41,237 nucleotides of DNA, from contig JAJZEQ010000231.1 of NCBI GenBank assembly GCA_021851345.1, forward strand, positions 1 through 41,237, read 5' to 3'. This document shows, one piece after another, positions 1-10,223 of this stretch; position 1 is the stretch's first letter, and every line of letters begins with the position of its first letter. Both the position numbers and the translations under genes were made by a program. Below the pieces are notes generated by a model. That model saw only the letters and a list, made by a program, of their open reading frames with translations, made no database searches and had not been told where the DNA came from. The DNA is from Pseudomonadota bacterium. GTDB lineage: Bacteria; Pseudomonadota; Gammaproteobacteria; Burkholderiales; Gallionellaceae.

Positions 1-2
1 AG

Positions 3-605
3 CTTTACGCTTACTGGATCACCGTCAATTACCGCGAGGCATACGGGATGTACGCCTGCAACGGCATCCTGTTCAACCACGAATCGCCGGTGCGCGGCGA
101 GACCTTCGTCACGCGCAAGATCACCCGCGCGCTGGCGCGCATCAAGCTAGGGCTGCAGGATTGCCTCTACCTCGGCAACCTTGATGCGTTGCGCGATTGG
201 GGGCATGCCAGGGACTACGTCGAGATGCAATGGCTGATGCTGCAACAGGATCATCCGGAAGACTTTGTCATTGCCACCGGCGTGCAATACAGCGTGCGCC
301 AGTTCGTCGAAATCGCCGCAAAGGAGCTGGGCATCAGCGTCAAATGGTCAGGCAAGGGGGTGGACGAAAAAGGCCATGACGCTTCCGGCAAGTGTATCGT
401 CCAGGTCGATCCGCGCTACTTCCGGCCCACCGAAGTCGAGACCCTGCTTGGCGACCCGACCAAGGCCAAACAAAAGCTGGGCTGGACGCCCAAGATCACC
501 TTCCACGAACTGGTGGCCGAGATGGTGCGCGAAGACCTCAAGTCCGCCGAGCGCGATGAACTGGTCAAGAAGCACGGTTTCACGGCCTACGATTACCATG
601 AATAA
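3..605 (+). CDS. gmd: GDP-mannose 4,6-dehydratase, C-terminal part (5' truncated by window edge)
   Basis: Frame is open from nt 3 ([40 protein letters not shown]...); conserved Gmd C-terminal motifs NHESPxRGxTFVTRKI, [30 protein letters not shown]. Confidence 0.95.
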   Translation, partial: LYAYWITVNYREAYGMYACNGILFNHESPVRGETFVTRKITRALARIKLGLQDCLYLGNLDALRDWGHARDYVEMQWLMLQQDHPEDFVIATGVQYSVRQFVEIAAKELGISVKWSGKGVDEKGHDASGKCIVQVDPRYFRPTEVETLLGDPTKAKQKLGWTPKITFHELVAEMVREDLKSAERDELVKKHGFTAYDYHE

Positions 606-697
606 AGACAGGTAAAAGATGCAAGAGACAAGATGCAAGGTGCAAGCCACCCGGTTGCTTCTGCTTTTACTTGCATCTTGAACCTTGCACTTGTACC
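606..697. repeat. Degenerate heptamer-type repeats in inverted arrangement (gmd-4HB intergenic)
   Basis: AAAGATGCAAGAGACAAGATGCAAGGTGCAAG opposed to CTTGCATCTTGAACCTTGCACTTGTACC (671-697). Confidence 0.7.
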
Positions 698-706
698 TGA
701 ATTCGT

Positions 707-1061
707 ATGGCTAGATTTGAAGAACTGGATGTATGGAAGAGGTCAGCCCGCTTGAGCGCAGATTTGTACAAGGCAATGGCCGACTTGAAAGACTTCGGGT
801 TTCGGGATCAGATCACGCGTGCTGGACTTTCGATACCGTCGAACCTTGCTGAAGGCTATGAGAGAAACTCTGACAAGGAACTCGCGAACTTTTTGAACTA
901 CGCTAAAGGCTCGGCTGGAGAACTCAGAACCCAAGTTTACATTAGGAATGGAAATTGGCTATATCAAAAATGAAATCGGGAAAGGCTGGATAGACGAATG
1001 CGAAGAAATATCGAAAATGCTGTACGGATTGATCCGCACCGTCCGTGCTCGTTTTAAATAA
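707..1061 (+). pseudogene. Four-helix-bundle protein (S23/23S rRNA intervening-sequence type), frameshifted by 1 nt near 944
   Basis: MARFEELDVWKRSARLSADLYKAMADLKDFGFRDQITRAGLSIPSNLAEGYERNSDKELANFLNYAKGSAGELRTQVYI is family-typical. Removing A at ~944 continues as GMEIGYIKNEIGKGWIDECEEISKMLYGLIRTVRARFK* to TAA at 1059-1061. Confidence 0.75.
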
Positions 1062-1163
1062 ACCTAGACAGATAAAAGATGCAAGATGAAAGGTACAAGA
1101 CTCAAAACAGGTTGCAAGAAGCAAGGCACAACAGGAAAGAAAACCTGTTGTTTTTGCTTTTCC

Positions 1164-1255
1164 CTTGTACCTTGCACCTTGAATCTTTCTCCTTGAGCCT
1201 TGCCCCTTGAATCTTTCACCTGAAGTTATGCCCCTTGTACCTTGTACCTTAAATC

Positions 1256-1274
<19 letters not shown>
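1164..1274. repeat. Degenerate tandem heptamer array (CTTGTAC/CTTGCAC/CTTGAAT/CTTGCCC) running into the fcl start
   Basis: About 16 consecutive 7-nt units in nearly constant register from CTTGTAC at 1164 to CTTGAAT at 1268-1274. Confidence 0.8.
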
Positions 1275-2344
<1,070 letters not shown>

Positions 2345-2371
2345 ACAAGATCATTTATCGAATTCAATATC

Positions 2372-2407
2372 CCCTCTCGCTGCAATGGAGAGGGTTAGGG
2401 AGAGGGT
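2372..2407. repeat. Palindromic CCCTCTC...GAGAGGG dispersed repeat
   Basis: CCCTCTCGCTGCAATGGAGAGGGTTAGGGAGAGGG in the fcl-rmlA intergenic region. Confidence 0.65.
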
Positions 2408-2473
2408 AAAAATGCATACGGCCTGTCGCACCGGAACACCACCAGTTTGCCAGCACAACCAAGGAATCTTTGC

Positions 2474-3373
2474 ATGAACGCTTCCCCGCTTGCCAGAAAA
2501 GGCATCATCCTCGCAGGCGGCTCCGGCACGCGTCTGCACCCGGTGACGATGGCGGTATCCAAGCAGTTGTTGCCGATCTACGACAAGCCGATGATCTACT
2601 ATCCGCTGTCCACGCTGATGCTGGCGGGGATACGCGACATCCTGATTATTTCCACACCGCAGGACACGCCGCGCTTCGAGCAATTGCTGGGCGACGGCAG
2701 CGCATGGGGACTGAACCTGCAATACGCCGTGCAACCCGCGCCGGAAGGACTTGCGCAAGCCTTCATCATCGGGCGTGACTTCATCGGCGATCATCCCTCC
2801 GCGCTGGTGCTGGGCGACAACATCTTTTACGGGCATTCGTTCCAGGATCAGTTGAAACATGCGGCACAGCGCACCACCGGTGCGACCGTGTTTGCCTATC
2901 ATGTGCGCGACCCGGAGCGCTACGGTGTGGTGGAATTCGACTCGAACGGGCGCGCCGTCTCGCTGGAAGAGAAACCCGCAAAGCCCAAGTCCAGCTACGC
3001 TGTCACCGGCCTGTACTTTTACGACAACAGCGTCGTCGACATCGCCGCCGATCTCAAGCCCTCGCCGCGCGGGGAACTGGAAATCACCGATGTGAACCGC
3101 ATCTATCTCGAGCGCGGCGCTTTGGCCGTCGAGATCATGGGGCGCGGTTATGCGTGGCTGGATACCGGCACGCACGAATCATTGCTCGAAGCCAGCCAGT
3201 TCATCCAGACCATCGAACACCGCCAGGGACTCAAGATCGCTTGCCCGGAAGAGATTGCCTATCACCTGGGATTCATCGATGCCGCGCAACTGGAGAAGTT
3301 GGCAAAACCGCTGCTCAAGAGCGGCTATGGCGCCTATTTGATGCGGGTGCTCAAGGAAGGGGGGGAACCTTGA
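2474..3373 (+). CDS. rfbA: Glucose-1-phosphate thymidylyltransferase
   Basis: [57 protein letters not shown]; start chosen at the internal ATG of ORF 2447..3373. Confidence 0.95.
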   Translation: MNASPLARKGIILAGGSGTRLHPVTMAVSKQLLPIYDKPMIYYPLSTLMLAGIRDILIISTPQDTPRFEQLLGDGSAWGLNLQYAVQPAPEGLAQAFIIGRDFIGDHPSALVLGDNIFYGHSFQDQLKHAAQRTTGATVFAYHVRDPERYGVVEFDSNGRAVSLEEKPAKPKSSYAVTGLYFYDNSVVDIAADLKPSPRGELEITDVNRIYLERGALAVEIMGRGYAWLDTGTHESLLEASQFIQTIEHRQGLKIACPEEIAYHLGFIDAAQLEKLAKPLLKSGYGAYLMRVLKEGGEP

Positions 3374-4185
3374 AAAAGCTGATCGTTCAAGATACCCTCG
3401 TGTCTCTGACCAGAGACAATGACGATGATTTCATCTCATTAACCGACATAGCCCGCGTTCGCAATCCTGACGAACCCAAAGATGTCGTCAAAAACTGGTT
3501 GCGTAATCGATCTACTGTCGAATATCTGGGATTGTGGGAAAAGATCAACAATGCTGCATTCAAAGGGGTCGAATTCGACTCCTTTAAACTTCAGGCTGGA
3601 TCCAATAGTTTCACTCTGTCGCCCAATAAATGGATTGAGGCTACGGGAGCTATCGGCATCAAAAGTACCGTTGGCCGCGGCGGCGGTACCTACGCCCACA
3701 GAGATATCGCCTTTGAATTCGCATCCTGGGTATCGGCAGAGTTCAAACTCTATCTGATCAAAGAGTTTCAGCGGCTCAAGGAAGAAGAAGCCGTCAAGCT
3801 TGAACTGGGCTGGGACATCAAACGCAGCCTTGCCAGAATCAACTACAAAATACACACCGATGCGATCAAGGAAACCATCATCCCGCACAGCATCACACCA
3901 GCGCAAACAGGTTACATCTACGCGTCCGAAGCCGACCTGCTAAATGTCGCACTGTTTGGCATGACTGCAAAAGAGTGGCGTGAGCAAAACCCGGATCAAC
4001 CCGGCAACATTCGGGATGCCGCAACCGTCGAACAACTTGTCGTTCTCTCCAATCTCGAGAGTCTGAACGCAGCGTTTATTCGCCAAGCCCTTTCGCAACC
4101 AGAACGGCTGAAGACGCTGAATGAGTTGGCGATTGGTCAATTGCGTTCTTTGCTGGGCTACAACACAGCAGGCAAACTCAAATGA
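3370..4185 (+). CDS. KilA-N domain protein
   Basis: [23 protein letters not shown]...[23 protein letters not shown]...[36 protein letters not shown] is KilA-N-like. TTG start at 3370 overlaps the rfbA stop; the 3' end overlaps the rfbC start. Confidence 0.85.
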   Translation: MKKLIVQDTLVSLTRDNDDDFISLTDIARVRNPDEPKDVVKNWLRNRSTVEYLGLWEKINNAAFKGVEFDSFKLQAGSNSFTLSPNKWIEATGAIGIKSTVGRGGGTYAHRDIAFEFASWVSAEFKLYLIKEFQRLKEEEAVKLELGWDIKRSLARINYKIHTDAIKETIIPHSITPAQTGYIYASEADLLNVALFGMTAKEWREQNPDQPGNIRDAATVEQLVVLSNLESLNAAFIRQALSQPERLKTLNELAIGQLRSLLGYNTAGKLK

Positions 4186-4727
4186 GGGTCATCCATACCG
4201 CGATACCCGACCTGCTGATCATCGAGCCTAAGGTATTTGGCGACGACAGGGGATTCTTTTTCGAAAGCTTCAACCGGCGCAGGTTTGCCGAGCTGACCGG
4301 ACGCGATGTCGATTTCGTGCAGGACAACCACTCGCGTTCCGCGCAAAACGTGCTGCGCGGATTGCACTACCAGATCCGGCAGCCGCAGGGCAAACTGGTG
4401 CGCGTGGTGCAGGGCGCGGTGCTCGATGTCGCGGTGGATATCCGCAAAAGCTCGCCGACCTTCGGCAAGCATGTCGCGGTGGAATTGTCGGCCGAGAACA
4501 AGCTGATGCTGTGGATACCGGAAGGTTTCGCGCACGGCTTCAGCGTCCTGACCGAGACCGCGGAGTTTTTGTACAAGACCACCGATTACTGGTTTCCCGA
4601 GCACGAGCGCTGCATCCGCTGGGATGACCCGGCGCTGGCGATAGACTGGAAGCTGCAGACGACCCCGATGGTTTCCGCCAAGGATGGTCAAGGCAAACTC
4701 CTGGCCGAAGCTGAACTGTTTGCCTGA
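4182..4727 (+). CDS. rfbC: dTDP-4-dehydrorhamnose 3,5-epimerase
   Basis: PDLLIIEPKVFGDDRGFFFESFNRRRF, QDNHSRSAQNVLRGLHYQIRQPQGKLVRVVQGAVLDVAVDIRKSSPTFG. Confidence 0.96.
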   Translation: MRVIHTAIPDLLIIEPKVFGDDRGFFFESFNRRRFAELTGRDVDFVQDNHSRSAQNVLRGLHYQIRQPQGKLVRVVQGAVLDVAVDIRKSSPTFGKHVAVELSAENKLMLWIPEGFAHGFSVLTETAEFLYKTTDYWFPEHERCIRWDDPALAIDWKLQTTPMVSAKDGQGKLLAEAELFA

Positions 4728-4792
4728 TTATTGATACTTTTATAATTCATGACACCCTTGCCGTCACTGCGAACGAGGTGCGGAGATTCAAA

Positions 4793-4900
4793 ATGCCGTC
4801 ATTGAGAACGAAGTGAAGCAATCCAGTAAAACAAAGGCGCCTTTGTTTAAACCATCTGGATTGCCGCGTCGGCTGCGCCTTCTCGCAATGACGGGGCATT
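4793..4900. repeat. Large dispersed palindromic repeat (CCGTCATTGNGAACGAAGTGAAGCAATCCAG...CTGGATTGCCGCG...CTCGCAATGACGG)
   Basis: Inverted arms 4793-4826 and 4856-4900; nested perfect 20-bp palindrome AAACAAAGGCGCCTTTGTTT at 4829-4848. Confidence 0.75.
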
Positions 4901-4931
4901 CTGGTTTCCCTGAATTCGCGGGTATGACGTG

Positions 4932-5081
4932 CTAGGTTCTAATTTCTCCTTACCGGGTGCCAAAAGATGCGTCACTGTCAACCTTGACAGGGCAGAGCGT
5001 CTGGGGCTGATCAAGTCCGCCGACGAATGGAAAACCATCCGTAACCTCAGAAACCAAATGCCGTCACTCCAAACGAAGTGA
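4932..5081 (+). pseudogene. Remnant of a HepT-like / nucleotidyltransferase-substrate-binding protein, truncated at a repeat
   Basis: One frame reads LGSNFSLPGAKRCVTVNLDRAERLGLIKSADEWKTIRNLRNQM then runs into repeat sequence (PSLQTK*). NLDRAERLGL..ADEW..IRNLRNQM resembles HepT-family C-termini. Confidence 0.5.
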
Positions 5082-5205
5082 GGGGATTCAAAATGCCGTC
5101 ACTGCGAACAAAGTGAAGCAGTCCAGCAGTTTGGTATTCTGGATTGCCGCGCCGGCTTCGCCTCTGCCGCGCTTCGCTCGCAGCTGAAGCCTTGTTGCAA
5201 TGACA
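5059..5205. repeat. Second, more degenerate copy of the CCGTCACTGCGAAC...CAGTCCAG / CTGGATTGCCGCG dispersed palindrome
   Basis: ATGCCGTCACTGCGAACAAAGTGAAGCAGTCCAG ... CTGGATTGCCGCGCCGGCTTCGCC...TTGCAATGACAAGG. Confidence 0.65.
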
Positions 5206-5210
5206 AGGTA

Positions 5211-5246
5211 CCCTCTCCCTGCGAGGTAGAGGGTTGGGGAAAGGGA
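5211..5246. repeat. CCCTCTCCC...GAGGG palindromic dispersed repeat
   Basis: CCCTCTCCCTGCGAGGTAGAGGGTTGGGGAAAGGG. Confidence 0.6.
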
Positions 5247-5396
5247 AACCCGTTTGAATTGAACCTGGCGAAACTTGTCCTGGAACCTGTCGAAGAGCAT
5301 CAGGGCAAACGGTGTAGTGATATAGTGGCTACCAAAATCCAGACCCGAACACGGGTAAAGTCTGCCATAAAATGATTCGAATTGATTTCAAAAGCC

Positions 5397-5696
5397 ATGC
5401 GCCTGACTGAGCATCAAATCCAGGCTATTCGTCAACTCGCCAAACAAGTGGCGGGAAACCAATCTCGCGTGCGGGTGTTTGGCTCCAGGCTCGATGACAC
5501 TGCACACGGGGGAGACCTTGACATCATGCTTGAACTGACGGAACCCGTGGATAACCCTGCACTCATGGCCGCACGATTGTCGGGGCTGGTATCGCGTGCC
5601 ATGAACGGACGAAAGGTAGATGTGCTGCTCAGTGCACCCAATCTGATGCGCTTGCCTATACACGATATCGCATTTCAAGAAGGGGAATTGCTATGA
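5397..5696 (+). CDS. MntA-like nucleotidyltransferase domain protein
   Basis: MRLTEHQIQAIRQLAKQVAGNQSRVRVFGSRLDDTAHGGDLDIMLELTEPVDN; contains GSRLxxxxxGGDLD (GSxxxGxxDxD-like pol-beta NTase motif). Confidence 0.8.
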   Translation: MRLTEHQIQAIRQLAKQVAGNQSRVRVFGSRLDDTAHGGDLDIMLELTEPVDNPALMAARLSGLVSRAMNGRKVDVLLSAPNLMRLPIHDIAFQEGELL

Positions 5697-5972
5697 CACT
5701 CGAATCCGCAGACACAGTTATTTAAACCAGCTGAGTCCAATGGCGTTCGAAAAGCTACAAACTGGAAGCTGAGAAATGTCTACAAAAGCGGGTCAAGTCC
5801 AAACCTGATGGCGGAACCGCATCAAAGCAGATGGCGGGTTTGATTGGAATACGCGCACCATCCTATATTTACTCGTCCCCTCTCCCCTTGTCCTTTGCCC
5901 CTTGAGATGCATATTTGACGGAAAGTAGTAAAAGTAGTAAATTTCCACCAGTTATAATTAACGGAGAAAACT

Positions 5973-6200
5973 ATGGAGCTTGCACGCGTTACGGCCAAAG
6001 GTCAGGCAACAATTCCCAAACGTATCAGGGATGCCGCCCATATTCGGGAGGGCGATATGCTGGCGTTCGATCTGGATAGCAACAACCGGATCACCATTAA
6101 GCGTATCGATCCGACAGTCGGCGCAGAGTTATCGGCTTTGCAGGAGACACTATCCGAGTGGAACTCGCCTCAGGACGAGGAGGCGTGGCGTGACCTTTAA
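5973..6200 (+). CDS. AbrB/MazE-type antitoxin
   Basis: MELARVTAKGQATIPKRIRDAAHIREGDMLAFDLDSNNRITIKR is an AbrB/MazE swapped-hairpin domain. Confidence 0.88.
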   Translation: MELARVTAKGQATIPKRIRDAAHIREGDMLAFDLDSNNRITIKRIDPTVGAELSALQETLSEWNSPQDEEAWRDL

Positions 6201-6528
6201 GGCGTTTGACGTGGTTGCTGTACCTTTTCCGTTCACGCATCGTGATGCAACAAAGCGGCGTCCGGCATTAGTAATTTCCAATGAAAAATTTAATAAGCAA
6301 CACGATCAAATTGTGCTGGCCATGATTACAACGACCACTGATAACGTTTGGCCCAGTGATGTTACGTTAACCAATTGGCAAAAGGCCGGGCTGAAACTGG
6401 CATGCCAGTTACGCTTGAAATTATTCACTCTGGATCAGAACCTGGTTTTGAAGATTGTCGGACATCTATCACCCAAAGACGTTAAATCCGTACAGACTGC
6501 TTTAACAGAATATATTGATTTCGGTTAA
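6190..6528 (+). CDS. MazF/PemK-family toxin (endoribonuclease)
   Basis: GTG start overlapping the antitoxin stop; VTFKAFDVVAVPFPFTHRDATKRRPALVISNEKFN...VLAMITTTTDNVWPSDVTLTNWQKAGLKLACQLRLKLFTLDQNLV. Confidence 0.88.
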   Translation: MTFKAFDVVAVPFPFTHRDATKRRPALVISNEKFNKQHDQIVLAMITTTTDNVWPSDVTLTNWQKAGLKLACQLRLKLFTLDQNLVLKIVGHLSPKDVKSVQTALTEYIDFG

Positions 6529-6602
6529 CCCAAGCACTTCAATGATCCAAAGAAAGGCTTCATGAGGATTAGGGTGAATTTTAGTTGGTCGCATTAGCCG
6601 TT

Positions 6603-6665
6603 CTTGCCCCTTGCCCCTTGTACCTTGTACCTTGTACCTTGTACCTTGTACCTTGTACCTTGTAC
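6603..6665. repeat. Perfect tandem heptamer array: 2x CTTGCCC + 7x CTTGTAC
   Basis: Nine contiguous 7-nt units read directly. Confidence 0.95.
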
Positions 6666-6753
6666 CTGACTTGATACTTGACTCAGCCGCAAAATTATCG
6701 TTCAATTGCTGAACACGTTCAATGCCTGAACGAAAAAGGTGAGCCGCATTGCC

Positions 6754-7122
6754 ATGTTAAGCGACGAATACCGCTACAAGATTTTGAAACGCCTGGAGGC
6801 CAATCCGGAGATCAGCCAGCGCGAACTGGCCGGAGAGCTGGGCATCAGCCTGGGGCGGGTGAATTATTGCATCCAGGCCCTGGTCGAGAAAGGCCTGGTG
6901 AAAGCCAACAATTTCCGCAACAGCAAGAACAAGAAGGGCTATGCCTACTTGCTGACGCCGAAAGGCATAGAGGAAAAAGCCAGGATCACCGTGCAGTTCC
7001 TCAAGATCAAGATCGCGGAGCATGAGGCGTTGACCAAAGAGATCAAGGGATTGCGCGAAGAAGCCGGGCAAGTTAATGCGCTGCAAAGCGGCAAAGCCCC
7101 GGCCAGCAAAGGGGCAAAATAA
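6754..7122 (+). CDS. MarR-family EPS-associated transcriptional regulator
   Basis: MLSDEYRYKILKRLEANPEISQRELAGELGISLGRVNYCIQALVEKGLVKANNFRNSKNKKGYAYLLTPKGIEEKARITVQFLK; matches the EPS-associated MarR type often seen in polysaccharide loci. Confidence 0.88.
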   Translation: MLSDEYRYKILKRLEANPEISQRELAGELGISLGRVNYCIQALVEKGLVKANNFRNSKNKKGYAYLLTPKGIEEKARITVQFLKIKIAEHEALTKEIKGLREEAGQVNALQSGKAPASKGAK

Positions 7123-7365
7123 TCACCATGTTTACCAATCAAGCAGTTTTCGTCATCGAAACAGGCAGGGCAGTGCGCCATTATTGTGCTTCCAACCCAG
7201 GCGATATCCACCACCCGGATTCCTTTGCATTTGAAACAACAGGCGAAGCTGCACAACGGCATTCATCCGGGCAGTTTTGCGCCGAGAGTGTGACGAGAGC
7301 ACTCCCGATGATGGCGGTGACCAATGCGCCGTCCGGCTTGAACGATTTAATATGGGAAGGCTGCA

Positions 7366-8364
7366 ATGCTAAATGATAAATCGATACTGATTACCGGCGG
7401 CACCGGGTCGTTCGGGCACACTTTCGTTCCGCTCACGCTGGCGAAATACAACCCGCGCCGCCTAGTCATCTTCTCGCGCGATGAAATGAAGCAGTGGGAG
7501 ATGGCCAAATTGTATGGCGATGACAAGCGTGTGCGCTTCTTCATCGGCGATGTCCGCGACAAGGACCGTCTTGCGCGCGCGCTCCATGGCGTCGACTTCG
7601 TTGTGCATGCGGCGGCCACCAAGATCGTGCCCACGGCGGAATACAACCCTTTCGAGTGCGTCAAGACCAACATCATCGGCCCGATGAACCTGATCGATGC
7701 GTGTATCGATCAGGGCGTGCAGCGGGTTGTTGCCTTGTCCACGGACAAGGCCAGCAGCCCGGCCAACCTGTATGGCGCCACCAAGCTGGCATCGGACAAG
7801 CTGTTCGTTGCGGGCAACGCTTATGCCGGTGGACACGAAACCCGTTTCGGAGTGGTACGTTACGGCAATGTCATGGGGTCGCGCGGTTCGGTGATTCCCT
7901 TCTTTCTTTCGATAGCCAACAAAGGCGTGCTGCCGATCACCGATCCGCGCATGACCCGATTCATGATCACCCTGGAGCAGGGCGTAGACTTGGTCTGGCA
8001 TGCTTTTGAGGATATGGTCGGCGGCGAAATATATGTGAAGAAAATCCCCTCCATGAAAGTGACCGATATTGCCACGGCGGTTGCACCTGGTGCCCGCCAT
8101 GACATCGTCGGCATCCGTCCCGGAGAAAAGCTTCACGAGCAGATGATCAGCCCGGAGGATGCGCATCACACTTACGAATATGACGAGCACTACAAGATTC
8201 TGCCGGCGATCCACAGTTGGAGTTCAGACCCGGCCCGCATCAAAAATGGGCAAAAAGTTGCGCCCGATTTCACCTACTGCTCAGACAACAATTCTGACTG
8301 GATGAGCGCGGACACCTTGCGCGTATGGATAGAACAGAATCGTGCCAAGGTTGGCAATATCTGA
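7366..8364 (+). CDS. pseB: UDP-N-acetylglucosamine 4,6-dehydratase (inverting)
   Basis: ILITGGTGSFGHTFVPLTL...VVHAAATKIVPTAEYNPFECVKTNIIGPMNLIDACIDQGVQRVVALSTDKASSPANLYGATKLASDKLF. Confidence 0.95.
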   Translation: MLNDKSILITGGTGSFGHTFVPLTLAKYNPRRLVIFSRDEMKQWEMAKLYGDDKRVRFFIGDVRDKDRLARALHGVDFVVHAAATKIVPTAEYNPFECVKTNIIGPMNLIDACIDQGVQRVVALSTDKASSPANLYGATKLASDKLFVAGNAYAGGHETRFGVVRYGNVMGSRGSVIPFFLSIANKGVLPITDPRMTRFMITLEQGVDLVWHAFEDMVGGEIYVKKIPSMKVTDIATAVAPGARHDIVGIRPGEKLHEQMISPEDAHHTYEYDEHYKILPAIHSWSSDPARIKNGQKVAPDFTYCSDNNSDWMSADTLRVWIEQNRAKVGNI

Positions 8365-8368
8365 AACG

Positions 8369-9529
8369 ATGATTCCCTACGGCCGCCAAGACATCTCTGA
8401 GTCCGACATCCAGGCGGTGGTGGATGTGCTGCGCTCGGATTTCCTCACCCAGGGTCCTGCAGTGCCCGCCTTTGAAAAAGCAGTGGCTGACTACTGTGGT
8501 GTTGGGCATGCGGTGGCGGTCAACAGCGCTACCTCTGCACTGCACATTGCCTGCCTGACACTGGGGGTAAGCAAGGGTGACGTCGTCTGGACCAGCCCGA
8601 TCACCTTCGTGGCCAGTGCGAACTGCGCGCTATATTGTGGTGCGGATGTCGATTTTGTGGACATAGACCCGCACACTTACAACCTGAGCACGGAACGCTT
8701 GGCAGAAAAATTGGCGCAGGCGGAAAAATCGGGACGTTTGCCCAAAGTGGTCATCCCGGTACACCTGTGCGGCCAACCCTGTGACATGGCTGGTATCCAT
8801 GCCCTGAGCCAGCGTTATGGATTCAAAATCATCGAAGATGCCTCGCATGCCATCGGCGGCAAATATCGGGACGAACCTATTGGCAATTGCCGCTACAGTG
8901 ATATCACCGTATTCAGTTTTCACCCGGTCAAGATCATCACCACCGGCGAAGGCGGCATGGCGCTGACCAAAGATGCACAATCAGCTAGGCACATGCAGTT
9001 GTTGCGCAGCCACGGCATCACCCGCGACGAGAGCGAGATGACCCATGTGCCGGATGGTCCGTGGTACTACCAGCAGATAGCACTGGGGTTCAATTACCGC
9101 ATGACCGATATTCAAGCCGCTTTGGGTTTGAGCCAGATGCAGCGGCTGGATGACTTCGTCGCCAAGCGCCACGCCATCGCCAAGCGTTACGATCAACTGT
9201 TGGCTGATCTGCCGGTGATCACGCCCTGGCGGCACCCGTACGGCTATTCAGGCATGCATCTTTATGTGATTTGCCTCAAACTCAACCAAATCGGCAAGAC
9301 TCGACGCGGGGTTTTCGAAGCGCTGCGCGCTGCGGGTATAGGCGTGAACCTGCATTACATACCGGTGTACCGCCAACCGTATTACGTAAACTTGGGTTTC
9401 AAGGACGGACTCTGTCCTGAGGCGGAACAGTATTACACCGAAGCGATCAGTTTGCCGATGTATCCAGGATTAACGGATGAACAGCAAGATCAGGTAGTGT
9501 CGACATTGCGAAAGGCGGTTAGCGCATGA
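8369..9529 (+). CDS. pseC: UDP-4-amino-4,6-dideoxy-N-acetyl-beta-L-altrosamine transaminase
   Basis: MIPYGRQDISESDIQAVVDVLRSDFLTQGPAVPAFEKAVADYCGVGHAVAVNSATSALHIACLTLGVSKGDVVWTSPITFVASANCALYCGADVDFVDID. Confidence 0.94.
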   Translation: MIPYGRQDISESDIQAVVDVLRSDFLTQGPAVPAFEKAVADYCGVGHAVAVNSATSALHIACLTLGVSKGDVVWTSPITFVASANCALYCGADVDFVDIDPHTYNLSTERLAEKLAQAEKSGRLPKVVIPVHLCGQPCDMAGIHALSQRYGFKIIEDASHAIGGKYRDEPIGNCRYSDITVFSFHPVKIITTGEGGMALTKDAQSARHMQLLRSHGITRDESEMTHVPDGPWYYQQIALGFNYRMTDIQAALGLSQMQRLDDFVAKRHAIAKRYDQLLADLPVITPWRHPYGYSGMHLYVICLKLNQIGKTRRGVFEALRAAGIGVNLHYIPVYRQPYYVNLGFKDGLCPEAEQYYTEAISLPMYPGLTDEQQDQVVSTLRKAVSA

Positions 9530-10221
9530 GAATCGCTGTGATTCCTGCGCGCGGTGGTAGCAAGCGTATTCCACGCAAGAACATTAAGCCGTTTGCAGGC
9601 AAGCCGATGATTGCCTGGTCGATTGAAGTGGCAAAAGCTTCGGGTTTGTTTGATCGCGTTTTTGTTTCTACGGATGATGCAGAGATCGCAGAGCTGGCTA
9701 AACAATGGGGTGCAGAGGTACCTTTCATGCGGCCGGACGAATTGTCTAATGACTATGCCGGAACCACCGAAGTCATCTCCCATGCAACGCAATGGGCTTT
9801 AGAACAAGGACTCGATGTGGATGCGGTGTGCTGCATTTATGCGACAGCGCCTTTTGTTCAGGTGGCTGATCTCATGCGGGGATTGGAAGTCCTTGAGTCG
9901 GGTGATTGGGCTTACGCATTCACCGTAACCGATTTTGCCGCCCCGATATTTCGTTCATTCAAACAGACCGCCGAGGGGGAAATAGAAATGTTCTTCCCGG
10001 AACATTTTTTGACTCGCTCGCAGGACTTGCCGACAGTACTGCATGATGCCGGACAATTTTACTGGGGTCGACCATCAGCCTGGATAGAGGGTAAACGCAT
10101 TTTTGACAGGCACTCCACTCCGGTTGTGATACCACGCTGGCGCGTACAGGATATTGATACTCAGGAAGACTGGGTGCGGGCGGAGATTCTTGCGCCGATC
10201 ATCATGGGCAGAAAGATTTAG
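9526..10221 (+). CDS. pseF: Pseudaminic acid cytidylyltransferase
   Basis: MRIAVIPARGGSKRIPRKNIKPFAGKPMIAWSIEVAKASGLFDRVFVSTDD...CCIYATAPFV. Confidence 0.94.
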   Translation: MRIAVIPARGGSKRIPRKNIKPFAGKPMIAWSIEVAKASGLFDRVFVSTDDAEIAELAKQWGAEVPFMRPDELSNDYAGTTEVISHATQWALEQGLDVDAVCCIYATAPFVQVADLMRGLEVLESGDWAYAFTVTDFAAPIFRSFKQTAEGEIEMFFPEHFLTRSQDLPTVLHDAGQFYWGRPSAWIEGKRIFDRHSTPVVIPRWRVQDIDTQEDWVRAEILAPIIMGRKI

Positions 10222-10223
10222 GG

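Noticed and set aside
2351-3175. 274-aa ORF on - strand
   Set aside because: Antisense shadow of rfbA.
3154-3369. N-terminal extension of the KilA-N ORF
   Set aside because: Overlaps the 3' part of rfbA in another frame; the conserved region starts after TTG 3370.
6603-6665. Tandem array as a possible CRISPR
   Set aside because: 7-nt direct repeats without spacers; a short tandem repeat array, not CRISPR. No cas genes seen.
7128-7376. 82-aa ORF before pseB
   Set aside because: No recognisable family; overlaps the pseB start by 11 nt; not enough support.
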